Shown here: positions 8,322 to 18,981 of the stretch, one piece after another
Layout of the letters: each line of letters opens with the position of its first letter
Position numbering within the stretch: the first letter of the stretch is position 1
NCBI GenBank assembly: GCA_030388825.1
Contig: CP128835.1
Coordinates: 4,094,001 to 4,158,000, forward strand
DNA length: 64,000 nucleotides
Reading direction: 5' to 3'
Source: Rossellomorea sp. AcN35-11
GTDB lineage: Bacteria; Bacillota; Bacilli; Bacillales; Bacillaceae_B
Made by a program: the position numbers and the translations under genes
The notes under the pieces: generated by a model
What the model was told of the DNA's origin: nothing
Seen by the model: the letters and a program-made list of their open reading frames with translations, nothing else
The model's database searches: none

Positions 8322-8694
8322 ATGTACAGACACTTAAGATTCTTCATGATCCCCTGCTCCTTCTCAGGTCCCTCTATTAGCTTATTGGAGTAGATTCAGT
8401 CATTGCATTGAAACCATAAGAACAGCCATATTCCCAAAAGAATAATCCTTTTTTATCCACAAAGATAGTCTCATCGTTTCAATAAAATCAATCCCCTCAA
8501 CATTCGAATGATACCCTCATATCCATAAATACCCAAGGATACCGACTTTCCCACTAGTTTATAGTTAAAATTACACTATTTCTTCTATTCACATAAGATT
8601 CCCATATGAGTTTGGTCCTCTATTCAACCTGGTCATATTTTGATAATTTTGATTTGCATTAACATGCAGACTATTTTCAGGGAGGATGACAAAA
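8322..8694. other. Intergenic region upstream of first sphericase-like protease
   Basis: AT-rich and without a supportable gene. It must contain the protease promoter, but I cannot pick a clear -35/-10 pair. Confidence 0.5.
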
Positions 8695-9957
8695 GTGAAG
8701 AGAAAAGCGAAATGGTTAGGTTCACTGCTAGTAGGGGCAGCTCTTGTGACCCCTTCATTCGGAGCACAGACAGATGCAAAGGTACAGGATGAGGTCAAAG
8801 GGCAAGACAACATCAGGGTATACATACAATCGGATAACACCTCTATCAAAAATGAAGCAAGGAGTAAATATGGGACGAGATGGAATCTGGATGAAGACAC
8901 TTTCTCCACTACCGTAAATCAAAGCCAATTTGAAGCCCTACAGAAAAATAAAAATCTATCAGTTCAAAAAGTGTCAAACGTACAGGTGGATCTCCTTTGG
9001 GACTCCAATAAATCCGTTTCTCCCACTGATCAAACACCATGGGGAATCGAGGCAATGTATGAAGATCCCGCCATTCAAGCGACAAGTGGTGGAGAAAACA
9101 TTCGTGTAGCTGTATTGGATACAGGAGTGAAGACCAACCACCAGGATCTGGAGAATCGGTCAGAACAGTGTAAAGACTTCACCGGGCTCCTATCCCCTTT
9201 GAGAGATGGAAGTTGTTCTGATTTGCATGGCCATGGTACTCATGTTGCCGGCAGTGTACTGGCTGATGGAGGCGATGCAGGAACCGGAATCTACGGAGTC
9301 GCTCCAGATGCTAAGCTTTGGGCTTATAAGGTCCTCGGGGACACCGGAATGGGCTTCTCCGATGATATTGCTGCTGCCATCCGACACGCTTCCGATGAAG
9401 CTAATCGCCTTGGAGTGAACCTGGTTATTTCCATGTCGCTTGGATCAGACGGAAAGGACGAACTGATTTCTGAAGCAGTAACATACGCTAACAAGAATGG
9501 CACCCTTGTAGTAGCGGCTGCCGGAAATTCCGGTCCCGATGAAAACACGATCGGGTACCCTGGCGGTCTGAAAGAAGCAGTGGCGGTTGCTGCTTTAGAA
9601 AACACAGTTGAAAACGGAACGTACCGAATCGCTGACTTCTCTTCCAGAGGGAATCCTTCAACAGACGGTGATTATATCATCGGAGAACAGGATGTAGAGG
9701 TTTCGGCTCCAGGAAAAAACATCCTATCAACCTGGAATGACGGAACATATAATACGATCAGTGGTACGTCAATGGCGACTCCACATGTATCAGGCCTGGC
9801 AGCTAAGATTTGGGCAGCGAATCCGGGCTTGACGAACACACAGCTGAGATCAGAGCTTCAAAACAGAGCCAAAGCGAAAGACATCCTCGGAGGGCTACAT
9901 GCAGCTCAAGGAGATGACATCGCTTCTGGATTCGGTTTCCCGACAGTAAAACAATAA
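8695..9957 (+). CDS. Secreted S8 serine protease, sphericase/TA41-like subtilisin
   Basis: About 420 residues. The GTG start is preferred because the SD GGGAGG abuts the in-frame ATG at 8686 but lies nine bases before the GTG. The N-terminus is a signal peptide (MKRKAKWLG, hydrophobic core, TPSFGA), followed by an inhibitor-like propeptide and the catalytic domain from about residue 110. The triad is visible: Asp in VAVLDTG, His in HGHGTHVAG, Ser in SGTSMATPHVSG; the oxyanion Asn is in AAAGNSGP. Two cysteines flank the DFTG loop (EQCKDF, GSCSD), as in sphericase. The C-terminal DDIASGFGFPTVK matches that family. A close paralogue lies at about 44.6 kb. It is monocistronic. Confidence 0.93.
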   Translation: MKRKAKWLGSLLVGAALVTPSFGAQTDAKVQDEVKGQDNIRVYIQSDNTSIKNEARSKYGTRWNLDEDTFSTTVNQSQFEALQKNKNLSVQKVSNVQVDLLWDSNKSVSPTDQTPWGIEAMYEDPAIQATSGGENIRVAVLDTGVKTNHQDLENRSEQCKDFTGLLSPLRDGSCSDLHGHGTHVAGSVLADGGDAGTGIYGVAPDAKLWAYKVLGDTGMGFSDDIAAAIRHASDEANRLGVNLVISMSLGSDGKDELISEAVTYANKNGTLVVAAAGNSGPDENTIGYPGGLKEAVAVAALENTVENGTYRIADFSSRGNPSTDGDYIIGEQDVEVSAPGKNILSTWNDGTYNTISGTSMATPHVSGLAAKIWAANPGLTNTQLRSELQNRAKAKDILGGLHAAQGDDIASGFGFPTVKQ

Positions 9958-9962
9958 ACACC

Positions 9963-10006
9963 AACCTCCTTACCCCATTGTATTTCTTTGGGTAAGGAGG
10001 TTTTTT
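9963..10006 (+). terminator. Terminator of first sphericase-like gene
   Basis: AACCTCCTTACCC pairs with GGGTAAGGAGGTT, followed by TTTT. The same CCTCCTTAC stem is reused in the terminator after the response regulator. Confidence 0.9.
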
Positions 10007-10094
10007 ATGTTCTGCTTCCCCTGAAATACAAAGACCTCACCCCAAAACGTTTAAGAAGCCTCAAAAGAACTAGTCCTTTAGTAGTAGAGAGTCT

Positions 10095-10121
10095 AGACAT
10101 TTGGACAATGGAAAAATGTCT
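10095..10121. promoter_or_regulatory. Inverted repeat upstream of two-component system
   Basis: AGACATTT and AAATGTCT form a perfect 8-bp inverted repeat with an 11-bp spacer just upstream of the likely promoter. It is a candidate site for autoregulation by the response regulator. Confidence 0.45.
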
Positions 10122-10127
10122 GAATCT

Positions 10128-10157
10128 TTGGGAAGATAGTGTGATAGAGTTTATATA
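10128..10157 (+). promoter_or_regulatory. Putative sigma-A promoter of the two-component operon
   Basis: TTGGGA, a 17-bp spacer and TTATAT (or TATATA at 18 bp) lie 50-120 bp upstream of the kinase. Confidence 0.5.
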
Positions 10158-10250
10158 AGAGGGACAGCGCTCCCTTATCATCTATTTATCAAAGGGGGGA
10201 TTTTTATCGCTCATTCCATATCCCGTGAAAGATATTCTTATCTTTACCTC

Positions 10251-12041
10251 ATGACGATCAGTGTCATCGGATGGTGCGCCATCCTCTATCATTCGATCAA
10301 CTTGAGTGCTGATACGTCTTCTCTTTTGGTGCTGCTGTTGTTCGCCCTGTTCCTTGGGATCACAGAGTACTATCCCATCCCTGTCTGGAAGGGATTTACG
10401 ACCATTAATTTCCCTTTATTGTATACCTTATATCTGATCTACGGGCTCAGTATGACCGTCACCATCTTCGCCCTCGTTCTCCTCGTGACTGGATTATGGC
10501 AGAAGCGTCCTTTAAGGATCCTCCTCTTTAATCCCGCTCAGTTGGGAATCAGCTTCATTCTTGCCGTAGCGGCTGTCGAAACCTATATGAATCCAGCCAT
10601 ACAGGGAGAAAATCTGATCATAGCAGGGACTTTGAGTTACTGCCTGCTCTTACTCTTCTATTATGTCATTAACAATGTCATTGTGGATATGGTCCTTCTC
10701 TTAAGGCCTCAGCCATATAAGTTCGATGCATGGAAGAATAAATTGATATCAGAAGCAAACAGTGCCCTGATCTCCATCATGTACGGCGTTCTCTTTTACA
10801 TATTGGGAAGCCAGAACCGCGGGGAGATCGACGTATTTTCTTATTTCTTCTTCTTCTCGCCGTTGATTGCCATTTCGCTGATCGGTGCCGGATATATGAG
10901 GATCAAGACAGAAAAGAACAGATTGAAGAGTCTCTTTATTGTGACGAAAGAATTGAATAAGCATATGCTGCAACAGAATCCGTTCCAATCATTTTTCAAG
11001 GAATTCAAACATGTGGTGTTCTATGATGAATTGTTGCTGTTATCCTTGCGACACAGTGAGTGGAACGTCAAGTATGATGGGAGGTCGTCCAAAGACCCCA
11101 TCATGGAAAATTGTTCATTCGAAGACCTCCCTGGTACGCAGACCATCCATTATATTAAAAACAGGAAATATGAGGAAGAGAATGGGCTCACCCGCTGCTT
11201 CAGCAAAGAGATGAAAGCGTTTGTGTGTGTACCCTTGTTACTGGAAGAAGAATTGCTCGGCCTCCTCGTCGTCGCTCGTTCAAGAAGCAACAGTTTCCTT
11301 GAAGAAGAACGCAATGCCCTTGCAACCACCGCCAATCAATTGGCTGCCGTCCTTAAGACAAGGACTCTCGTAAAAGAAGAAGAAGAGAAAAACATTCTGG
11401 AAGAAAGAAATCGGATTGCCAGGAACATCCACGATGGAATCGCTCAGAACCTGGCAGGCGCCGTCCTGAATCTGGAAACTGCCCAACGGAAATGGGCCAA
11501 GCATCCCGATGACAGTTACGCATTGGTCGATGCCTGTACCCAGAAGCTCCGGGAAAGTTTATTGGAAGTCCGAAATTCCATCTATGCCCTCAAGCCCCCT
11601 TCCCGTAAAAACGTGGGCTTGATCCCGGCAATCAATAAAAGAATCGAAGAGTTCTATAAAGATGATACGTATAAGGATACCAATCTCACTTTCTCGATCA
11701 GGGGGAAGCCCTATACATTGAGTTCCATGGTGGAAGGCATTCTATTCGATACGTTCCAGGAGAGTGTCCAAAACAGTTTAAAGCATAGTGAAGCAAGAAA
11801 TATCGACGTATCACTCCACTATCAAAAGGAGAACATCATGCTTAAGATAAAGGATGACGGAAAGGGATTTTCCCTCTTCCATGCCATGATCAAAGCACAG
11901 AAGCATCCACATTTCGGCATCATGCAAATGAATGAAGCCGCAGATAAGATTAACGCCACATTGCATTTTGAAAGCAAAGAAGGAAGTGGAACCGAAGTTA
12001 TCCTTGGGGTTCCGCGCCTGGGAATGGAGGGAGAACGTTGA
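10251..12041 (+). CDS. Membrane sensor histidine kinase, HisKA_3 (NarL/LiaS class)
   Basis: About 596 residues. Six or seven hydrophobic segments fill residues 1-220 (MASE-like sensor), followed by a GAF-like region (about 245-370), the dimerisation/phosphoacceptor helix [17 protein letters not shown] with the reactive His, and an HATPase_c domain (N box [12 protein letters not shown] box DDGKGF). The partner response regulator overlaps by four bases. The only good ribosome site (AAAGGGGGG, 10191-10199) does not serve the ATG at 10251; the in-frame codon at ideal distance is ATC (10206), which would add 15 residues. It lies between secreted protease genes and may control exoprotease production, which is inference. 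Confidence 0.9.
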   Translation: MTISVIGWCAILYHSINLSADTSSLLVLLLFALFLGITEYYPIPVWKGFTTINFPLLYTLYLIYGLSMTVTIFALVLLVTGLWQKRPLRILLFNPAQLGISFILAVAAVETYMNPAIQGENLIIAGTLSYCLLLLFYYVINNVIVDMVLLLRPQPYKFDAWKNKLISEANSALISIMYGVLFYILGSQNRGEIDVFSYFFFFSPLIAISLIGAGYMRIKTEKNRLKSLFIVTKELNKHMLQQNPFQSFFKEFKHVVFYDELLLLSLRHSEWNVKYDGRSSKDPIMENCSFEDLPGTQTIHYIKNRKYEEENGLTRCFSKEMKAFVCVPLLLEEELLGLLVVARSRSNSFLEEERNALATTANQLAAVLKTRTLVKEEEEKNILEERNRIARNIHDGIAQNLAGAVLNLETAQRKWAKHPDDSYALVDACTQKLRESLLEVRNSIYALKPPSRKNVGLIPAINKRIEEFYKDDTYKDTNLTFSIRGKPYTLSSMVEGILFDTFQESVQNSLKHSEARNIDVSLHYQKENIMLKIKDDGKGFSLFHAMIKAQKHPHFGIMQMNEAADKINATLHFESKEGSGTEVILGVPRLGMEGER

Positions 12042-12688
12042 TTAAGGTATTTTTGATAGATGATCACGCCGTGCTGAGAGATGGGTTGACCAACATCCTC
12101 GGATTGGAAGAAGATATACAGGTTGTCGGGGAAGCGATATCTGCTCATCAGGTCCTCGAAGAACTAAAGCATTCGAAGCCCGATGTGATCCTTCTTGATA
12201 TCAACATGCCCGGAAAGAATGGGATCGACGTATTGAAAGAAATTAAAACTTATCATCCGGAAATGAAAGTGATCATCCTGACCATGTTCAGCCAGGAAGA
12301 TTACTTCTACCACGCCATTGATTTAGGGACAGACGGGTACTTATTGAAAGACTCCCCTTCATCCCAAGTCGTTGAAGCAATTCGATCCGTTTATAAAGGG
12401 GAATCGTATATCCACCCCCTCATGACCAAGAAACTTCTGAATCTTCACCAGAATAAAAATAAACAGGACGAAGAGGACCAATTGACCATGAGGGAAAAAG
12501 AAGTGCTCACTTTTCTTGTTGAAGGACTCTCCAATAAAGAAATTGCCGGCAAACTTCATATCACTGATAAAACCGTGAAAATCCACGTAAGCAACATCTT
12601 CAAGAAATTCAAAGTGAAGAGCCGGTCCCAAGTGATCATTTATGCTGTGAAGCACAGGCTCGTCCCATTGCCTCCTTACATTGAGTAA
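12038..12688 (+). CDS. LuxR/NarL-family response regulator
   Basis: A 216-residue regulator with a receiver domain (acidic pair DD in [12 protein letters not shown], phosphoacceptor Asp in [10 protein letters not shown], Thr in LTMFS, Lys in LLKDSPS) and a LuxR helix-turn-helix ([22 protein letters not shown]...[14 protein letters not shown]). The TTG start overlaps the kinase TGA and has its own GGAGGGAG site, so the pair is translationally coupled. Targets are unknown; the flanking S8 protease genes are the obvious candidates. Confidence 0.95.
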   Translation: MIKVFLIDDHAVLRDGLTNILGLEEDIQVVGEAISAHQVLEELKHSKPDVILLDINMPGKNGIDVLKEIKTYHPEMKVIILTMFSQEDYFYHAIDLGTDGYLLKDSPSSQVVEAIRSVYKGESYIHPLMTKKLLNLHQNKNKQDEEDQLTMREKEVLTFLVEGLSNKEIAGKLHITDKTVKIHVSNIFKKFKVKSRSQVIIYAVKHRLVPLPPYIE

Positions 12689-12700
12689 GGAGGTTTTTTT
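12671..12700 (+). terminator. Terminator overlapping the response-regulator stop
   Basis: CCTCCTTAC / GTAAGGAGG stem with T7. The stem includes the last codons, so the stop codon lies inside the hairpin. Confidence 0.85.
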
Positions 12701-12758
12701 ACTACTTTAGTCGTATCCACTTTGTCTTTTGTCCTAATAGGATTAGACCTATGCCTAA

Positions 12759-12787
12759 TTTACTAGAAGATTCACACTATATATACT
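12759..12787 (+). promoter_or_regulatory. Sigma-A promoter of the tandem S8 protease genes
   Basis: TTTACT, 17 bp, TATACT, 22 bp upstream of the start. The short dyad CTAAT-AGG-ATTAG lies just upstream and could be an activator site. Confidence 0.6.
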
Positions 12788-12809
12788 TTTTAAAAAAGGA
12801 GGGAAATCT

Positions 12810-14220
12810 ATGAAGCTACGTTTACTTGTTTTAGTCGTACTTTGTCTGGCATTCGTTGTGCCGGCAAATACCTCTCTACATAGTGAAGCTTCCACAATGA
12901 ATCATTCTAAAGTGGAAGACGGCCTCTTGGCCAAGTTCACTGAAGCAGGCACCCCGCTTGAAATCATCGTCAGTTTTACTTCACAGGATAAACACACACA
13001 GAAACAGGTACTTCAACAAACAGGGATTGAGAAGGGCATCCTTCTAAACCAGCTGCCCATGGCCGGAATGACCGCCACCAAGGAGCAGATAGCTGCATTA
13101 AGTCAATCGAGCAAAGTCCGTTCCATCTACTACAATCAGAAGCTGGAATACGAAAATGCCGATGCAACCAGACTAACCGGTGTCGACAAGGTCCGGACAG
13201 ATGGTGATTTCATCAAGAAGAACGGCGGACTTCCCATAACGGGAGACGGTGTCGGAGTGGTGGTGAACGACAGCGGTGTGGATGGGACTCATAAGGATCT
13301 TGAATTCGGGGATCACCTCGTGCAAAATGTCGCCGCTTTCATGAACCTGAATGCTGTGACAGAGCTCGCCCCCGTGACGTATGTGGAGAATGTTCCGAAT
13401 ACGGATAATAACTCAGGACATGGAACTCATGTGGCAGGAATCGTCGGAGCCACCGGAAAGATGTCTTCCGGGAAACATGAAGGCGTCGCACCCGGTGCTG
13501 ATTTAGTCGGGTACGGTTCCGGAGCAGGATTAGCGATATTGGATACACTCGGTGCGTTCGATTACAGCCTGACGCATCAGTTCGAATACAATATCCGCGT
13601 CATCACCAATTCATGGGGGGATACAAGTGAAGCCGGAAAGCCTTTTGATCCGGAGCATCCCATCAATATTGCCACGAAGAAATTATTCGACCGCGGGATA
13701 CTCACCGTATTCTCTGCAGGGAATTCAGGCCCCGGAGAAGGAACGATCTCAGGGAATTATAAGAAAGCTCCATGGGTCGTAACCGTGGCGGCCGGTACAA
13801 AAGGTGGCGAATTAACGGAGTTTTCATCCAGGGGGACTGAAAGATGTCGGCGGAACCGTCTCGGTGGATGGTCAAGAATGGCATTGGACTGATGCACCAA
13901 CCGTAACGGCACCTGGTGAGAATATTATTTCCACAAGAGTCATCTCCCCCATTCCAGCATTGGGGGCAACCATTGATGTAGAATTCATCGACCCGGCCTA
14001 TCTTCCTTATTATACGACGATGAGTGGTACATCAATGGCAGCACCCCATGTTGCCGGGATTGCTGCACTATTATTTGAAGCAAACCCTACATTAACACCT
14101 TTAGATGTGAAAGAAATCTTAACGTCCACTGCAACGAACATGCCAAACGATGAGTCTTGGGAAGTAGGAGCAGGTTATGTGAATGCCTACCAGGCTGTGA
14201 AGGAAGCTTATATCCATTAA
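12810..14220 (+). pseudogene. Secreted S8 subtilase, one frameshift (gene A)
   Basis: About 470 residues once repaired. A signal peptide (MKLRLLVLVVLCLAFVVPA) and an I9-like propeptide precede the subtilase domain: Asp in VVVNDSGVDG, His in NSGHGTHVAG, Asn in SAGNSGPGEG, Ser in SGTSMAAPHVAG. The frame breaks between the Asn and Ser regions at about 13834-13845, after FSSRGT. Deleting one base there (the G of ACTGAAA) restores KDVGGTVSVDG, which matches the downstream paralogue, so this is a single-base insertion or a sequence error. An AAGGAGGG ribosome site precedes the ATG. Gene B follows after 17 bp, suggesting co-transcription. Confidence 0.85.
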
Positions 14221-14237
14221 TGAAGGAGAGTGAACGT

Positions 14238-16715
14238 ATGAAGAAGTTATCATTCATCTACGTATTCATCGTAGCAGCATTGATCTTTTCACTGGTAGGA
14301 GGGGCCTTCACATCCCCCCCTTGCCCAGGCGCAAGAAGGGGTCCATGTGGATCCTCGATTAACAGAGGCCCTCAAACAGAATAAACCCGTTTATCAGGTG
14401 ATCGTCACGTTTAAGCAGAACGGTCCGGTGACGGATGGACAACTGGATGTATTGAAGAATGCCGGCGTGGAAACAGGATTATCCATGCACACCCTTCCCA
14501 TGGTGGGGGTACTGGCAACGAAATCACAAATAGACACCTTATCTCAAAGCAGTGAAATTCTGTCACTCTATTTAAATGAAAAACTCGACTATTATAATGC
14601 AGATTCAACCGCCATAACAGGTGTAGACAAAGCCCAAACGGATGCTTCATTCAGAAATGCCAACAATGGAATTCCGTTCAGTGGAAAAGGAATCGGTGTA
14701 GTGGTCAATGACAGCGGTGTCGATGGCACACACAAGGATATCGAATTCGGAAGGAATCTGGTGGAGAATGTGTTGGGAAGTACGAATCTCAATAGCCTGT
14801 CTCCAAGCTTACTTCCTGTGACGTATACAGAGGGTGTCGTCAATACGGATACCAATTCGGGTCACGGTACCCATGTCGCTGGAACTGTCGGCGGAACCGG
14901 GGCCATGTCGAAAGGAAAGTACGCCGGCAGCCCCTGGAGCCGATCTGATTGGATATGGTTCAGGTGCCGCGCTGTTCGTCCTCGATGGTATTGGCGGATT
15001 TGATTATGCCATCACCAACCAGATTGAACACAACATCAGAGTCATTACAAACTCATGGGGCTCTTCAGGCGACTTTGATCCCTACCATCCTATCAATCTG
15101 GCAAGTAAAGCAGCCTATGATCGCGGCATCACGGTGCTTTTCGCAGCCAGGGAATGAAGGTCCCGGTGAAAACACCCACAACCCTTACGCAAAAGCCCCT
15201 TGGGTTATCTCTGTAGCGGCTGGTGTGAAGGATGGGACACTGGCTGACTTTTCTTCAAGAGGAACGAAAGGCGTCGGTGGGACGTTTGAAATGGACGGAA
15301 AGCAATGGACATGGAAAGATGAACCATCGGTTACTGCACCGGGAGTGGACATCATTTCAACCCGCACAGTCTCACCTGTACCGGCACTGGGAGCTACGGA
15401 TGACGTGAACATGATCGAGCCGGCTTATCTACCTTATTACACAGTCAGCAGTGGAACATCCATGGCGACTCCACACGTTGCAGGGATCGTCGCCCTTCTC
15501 CTTGAAGCAGATCCGACTCTCTTGCCTGAAGAAGTGAAAGGGATCATTCAACAGTCTGCCACCAACATGCCTGGATACGAGTCATGGGAAGTAGGGGCCG
15601 GCTATGTGAATGCTTATGCAGCGATCGATTCCGTCGTTCATGATCGAACATACGGCGAAACACTCACAATCAACCAGGACTTTAACAGCTCTGTCGATAC
15701 ACAGACGGAACGGAAACCGTTTACGGTTGATTATAATCCGAACACGTTTACATCTGATAATGAATATGAATTCGTCGTGACAGGCGGTTTGAACACCCTT
15801 TCTGCCAAGGTTGACGCCAAAGGATTACTGGAGGAGACAGGAAATCCTGTGAACCTTGTCCTTGTTGACCCTGACGGGAATGAGCACAGTTCAGGGATCA
15901 GCTTGCTCTTTCCTTTATCCACGGATCGAACGGTTGTGGTACAGAATCCAAAAGCAGGCACATGGAAAGTGAAAATAGTAGGAATCAGAGGGAATGAAGT
16001 AAATCCTATTGGTTCAGGTGTCCCTGAAGAGGTAAAAGGAACTCTATCCTTCACATCTGTGAACGGATTTAATGGACTTTCTGACATTTCAGGAGATCCG
16101 GCAGAACAAGCGATCAAGTCAGCTGTCAGCAATCGTTTAGTCGATGGATATACGGATGGGACATTCAAACCCCGCAACTTCCTAAAGAGAGATGAACTGG
16201 CTCAGTATTTGGTGATGGGGGCTGAGATCCGCCAGAACCTATCAAGTTCAGACTTAATTTCTGATGCAAAAGCTGATTTTCTTCCCTTTATATCAGCTGT
16301 TACTTCAAAGGGCGCTGCCTTTAGAGACGGAAATCAGAATCAAAAAGGGGTCATGACCCTGAATGAAGAAGGAAAATTCAATGGAAAACAGAGGGTCAAC
16401 CGCACAGATCTTGCCTACTCCCTCGTTCAATCCCTTGGACTTGAACAACAGGCAGCCGGCTTTTCTGGGAACATCACTGCCCTTTACAAAGGGGAAGAAG
16501 TGAAGGTTGTGGATACAAATACAGTACCTCCTGAACAGAAAGGATATGTTCAAACGGCCATTTCGTTGAACATCCTGAATGTACAATTTAAAGTCGAACA
16601 AGGACCTTATGATCTGGAACCGACATTGAAGGCCTATTTCCATCCAACACAGGATGTGACACGTGGAGATTATGCCGTAGCCGCTGCAAGGTACTTTGAA
16701 GCCTATTTAAAATAA
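14238..16715 (+). pseudogene. Secreted S8 subtilase with C-terminal SLH-like region, three frameshifts (gene B)
   Basis: About 825 residues if repaired, and paralogous to gene A. Breaks are at (i) a seven-C run in the signal peptide (about 14314-14320), where six C would give SPLAQAQEG with a signal-peptidase site; (ii) about 14930-14938, where two bases (GT) seem missing or one is extra relative to gene A GVAPGADL; (iii) about 15147-15152, where one extra C destroys AAGNEGPGEN. The Asp, His and Ser motifs are all present across frames. After the protease domain comes a beta-rich P-domain-like part and then an SLH-like repeat (SAVSNRLVDGYTDGTFKP), which would anchor the enzyme to the cell wall. 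The ribosome site is GAAGGAGAG. It is a true pseudogene or a poorly sequenced gene. Confidence 0.85.
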
Positions 16716-16727
16716 CACTTAATTGGA

Positions 16728-16756
16728 AAAGACCCGTCCATCGCGACGGGTCTTTC
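16728..16756 (+). terminator. Terminator of tandem S8 protease genes
   Basis: GACCCGTC / GACGGGTC stem flanked by AAAA and TTT, 15 bp after the stop. Confidence 0.8.
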
Positions 16757-16784
16757 GTTATCCACCACACAATGCCCTTTTGCT

Positions 16785-17135
16785 TTATCCTTCATTGACG
16801 GCTGAATCCAGGTGAAATCCGAGAAAGCGACTACCCTGAAAAATCAATTCTCCCCGGTCCCCTTCTATGATCATCCCATAGTCCTTATCTTTCACCTTTA
16901 GTTCCATCCTGTCACCTTCCTCTACTTGGAAGGTAATATAATAGAGGCTGTAGGCCCTAGATTCTCCTCCGCCCCTTATGGCCGTCCTCTTCCCAATCAC
17001 TTTGGCCTTCACCTTTTGTTCCGGTGATTGATTATTATTACTCCATTCTGATAATCCCTTCGTGACAGAAAATACGATGATCGAAAACACGATCAAAAAA
17101 ATGATTCCAATCATAACCGGCACCACTTGAAACAT
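16785..17135 (-). CDS. DUF2500 membrane-anchored protein
   Basis: 116 residues from the ATG that follows GGTGGGGAG. One N-terminal membrane helix (PVMIGIIFLIVFSIIVFSV) is followed by a short linker and a beta-strand domain (KVKAKVIGKRTAIRGG...YYITFQVEEGDRMEL...DYGMIIEGDRGELIFQGSRFLGF). This layout is typical of the DUF2500 family; its function is unknown. An upstream in-frame start would add 21 residues with no hydrophobic signal and is less likely. Confidence 0.8.
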   Translation of the reverse strand: MFQVVPVMIGIIFLIVFSIIVFSVTKGLSEWSNNNQSPEQKVKAKVIGKRTAIRGGGESRAYSLYYITFQVEEGDRMELKVKDKDYGMIIEGDRGELIFQGSRFLGFHLDSAVNEG

Positions 17136-17340
17136 GATCTCCCCACCTGGCTGCACCCTGCATTCCCCCTTGAACTTTTTTCTATATTTTAACATCAAGA
17201 AACCTGTCTGTGTTCGTCATCCAGTTGATTATTTTTCATTATCCACTTTCAAAGAATCTGGGATGCGGATACAGATTGGATGAATCGGAAGGGGTCCATT
17301 TACCTCCATATACTGTCCTGAGAGTATTCAGCAACTAAAA

Positions 17341-17377
17341 TAGCCTGATCGACAACCGTAAGGTTTCGATCAGGCTG
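17341..17377 (-). terminator. Terminator of the DesR-like gene
   Basis: AGCCTGATCG / CGATCAGGCT stem with T-rich sequence on both sides, 11 bp after the stop codon. Confidence 0.75.
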
Positions 17378-17387
17378 CCTTTTTCAA

Positions 17388-17849
17388 TTACCCTGCAGGG
17401 TGCTTCATCTTGTTCATAATCATAGTGAAATAATTTCTCTTCACGGGGCTGCGGGATTCTAGTCCTTCATAAGAGGGAGGGTCCTCCAGCTTAGGGGAAT
17501 ACACCCGTGTCCCCTTTATGATTTTTCTGATGGAGGACGTAAGCTCCTCACTTGGACTGTCTTTTGGCAAATACCCTTCGGCATCAACTTGTTCCACTCT
17601 CTCTCTATACCCCATTTTGGCAAATGTAGTAAGGACGAGCAATGGACATCCCACTTTAAGAGGTCCGTCCCTCTCAAGCATTTCTATCCCCATGATGAAG
17701 AGGTCGGGTTTGAGTTGATGAATCTGTGTCAATGCATCGTGCCTGTCTGCTGCCTGTCCGACGACCTGCATGTCGTCTTCGAGATTGAGGAGGGAGATCA
17801 TGGTTTCGCGGATTGATTCTAGTTCCTCCTGAATGACGATCCTAATCAT
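17388..17849 (-). CDS. Degenerate DesR-like response regulator (phosphoacceptor Asp lost, HTH mostly deleted)
   Basis: 153 residues. Similarity to B. subtilis DesR is clear (SLLNLEDDMQVVG, VLTTFAK, KDSPSEEL, SIRKI, VYSP). Position 54, the phosphorylated Asp of DesR in CIMDIEM, is Gly here (FIMGIEM); six residues after it are missing relative to DesR; and the LuxR helix-turn-helix is reduced to its last helix (KRNYFTMIMNKMK). It lies immediately downstream of des, where desK and desR sit in B. subtilis, but no desK is present. It may be a decaying remnant or a phosphorylation-independent, non-DNA-binding modulator. A good GGAGGG ribosome site remains. Confidence 0.75.
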   Translation of the reverse strand: MIRIVIQEELESIRETMISLLNLEDDMQVVGQAADRHDALTQIHQLKPDLFIMGIEMLERDGPLKVGCPLLVLTTFAKMGYRERVEQVDAEGYLPKDSPSEELTSSIRKIIKGTRVYSPKLEDPPSYEGLESRSPVKRNYFTMIMNKMKHPAG

Positions 17850-17880
17850 GTGAATTCCCTCCTTTATAAGGCTGTCAAGT

Positions 17881-17906
17881 AAAGACTCTCCTTAAAAAAG
17901 GAGAGT
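17881..17906 (-). terminator. Hairpin between des and the DesR-like gene
   Basis: GACTCTCCTT / AAGGAGAGTC stem, followed on the minus strand by TTTACTTG. It probably attenuates or ends the des transcript. Confidence 0.6.
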
Positions 17907-17915
17907 CGGCGGGAT

Positions 17916-18948
17916 TTATAATTCAGGTTTGGCTTCAGTCGAGATTCTTGATTTAGACTTACTCAAGGACTTTATCGCTTTAAAGCTAACGAATGTTTTG
18001 TTGTTTTCGTCCCACAGCTTGAATCGCAATGACTTTAAGCTTGTCATAAGCGTAATGGTCGGTACGTTCTGTAATGGCTCTGTGTTATTATGGGCTTCTT
18101 CCAATTTGTAATTCGGCACCCTTGGACTCAGATGATGCACATGGTGATACCCGATGTTCCCAGTCAGGAACTGCATGATCTTGGGAAGCTTGTAGAATGA
18201 GCTTCCTTCAACAGCTGCCAACACATATTGCCATTCCTTGTCTTCTTCGAAATACGAATCTTCAAAGGTATGCTGAACATAGAACAACCAGATTCCGATT
18301 GATCCTGAAATCATAAAGATGGATCCCTGTACTAGAAGGAATTCCTTCCAGCCCAGCGTCACGCATAGAAGTGCAATAAGGGACACGATGATCACGTTCA
18401 CTAAATAGGTGTTGTGACGCTCTTTCTTACGGGCGTTCTTACGGTTGAACCGGTTCTTGAGAAGAAATACATAAATCGGTCCCAACACGAACATAACGAA
18501 TGGATTGCGGTAAAGGCGATAGGCTAAACGAGTTTTGAAAGGTGCTGCTGCATATTCATCAATCGTCAGTGTCCAGATGTCCCCGGTTCCACGCTTATCC
18601 AGATTTCCACTTGTGGCATGGTGGACGGCATGATCATGTCCCCACTGATCGAACGGAAATAGGGTCAGTACACCCATGGCCGTTCCGACGAATCGGTTGG
18701 CACGACGGCTTTTAAAGAATGAGAAATGGGTGCAATCGTGAAAGATAATAAACGTACGTGTCAGGAATCCTGCAAGCGATCACGATTGGAACGAGTGCCA
18801 GCCAGTACGACACAGAAAGACTTTGATACGCAAGAAACCATAATAGAAAGAATGGCCCGATGGTATTGATAATCTGCCATACACTTTCTTTTGTTGTTGA
18901 TTTTTCATAAGGAGCAACTTCTTTTTTCAACGTTTTTATATTTGTCAT
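17916..18948 (-). pseudogene. des: Membrane fatty-acid desaturase Des (delta-5 type), one frameshift
   Basis: About 343 residues after repair, close to the 352 of B. subtilis Des. It introduces a double bond into membrane phospholipid acyl chains at low temperature. Histidine boxes are visible: HDCTH (spanning the break), HHATSGN, and HHVHHLSP. Several membrane helices are present. The frame is broken at 18774-18775: GCTTGCAGG should read GCTGCAGG, which restores VIAAGFLTRTFIIFHDCTHFSFF. A single inserted base in an otherwise well conserved gene suggests sequence error. Upstream lies a DesR-type operator; downstream lies a degenerate DesR. Confidence 0.88.
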
Positions 18949-18981
18949 CTCATAATTCCCTTCATTGAAAGTGTTGGATTC

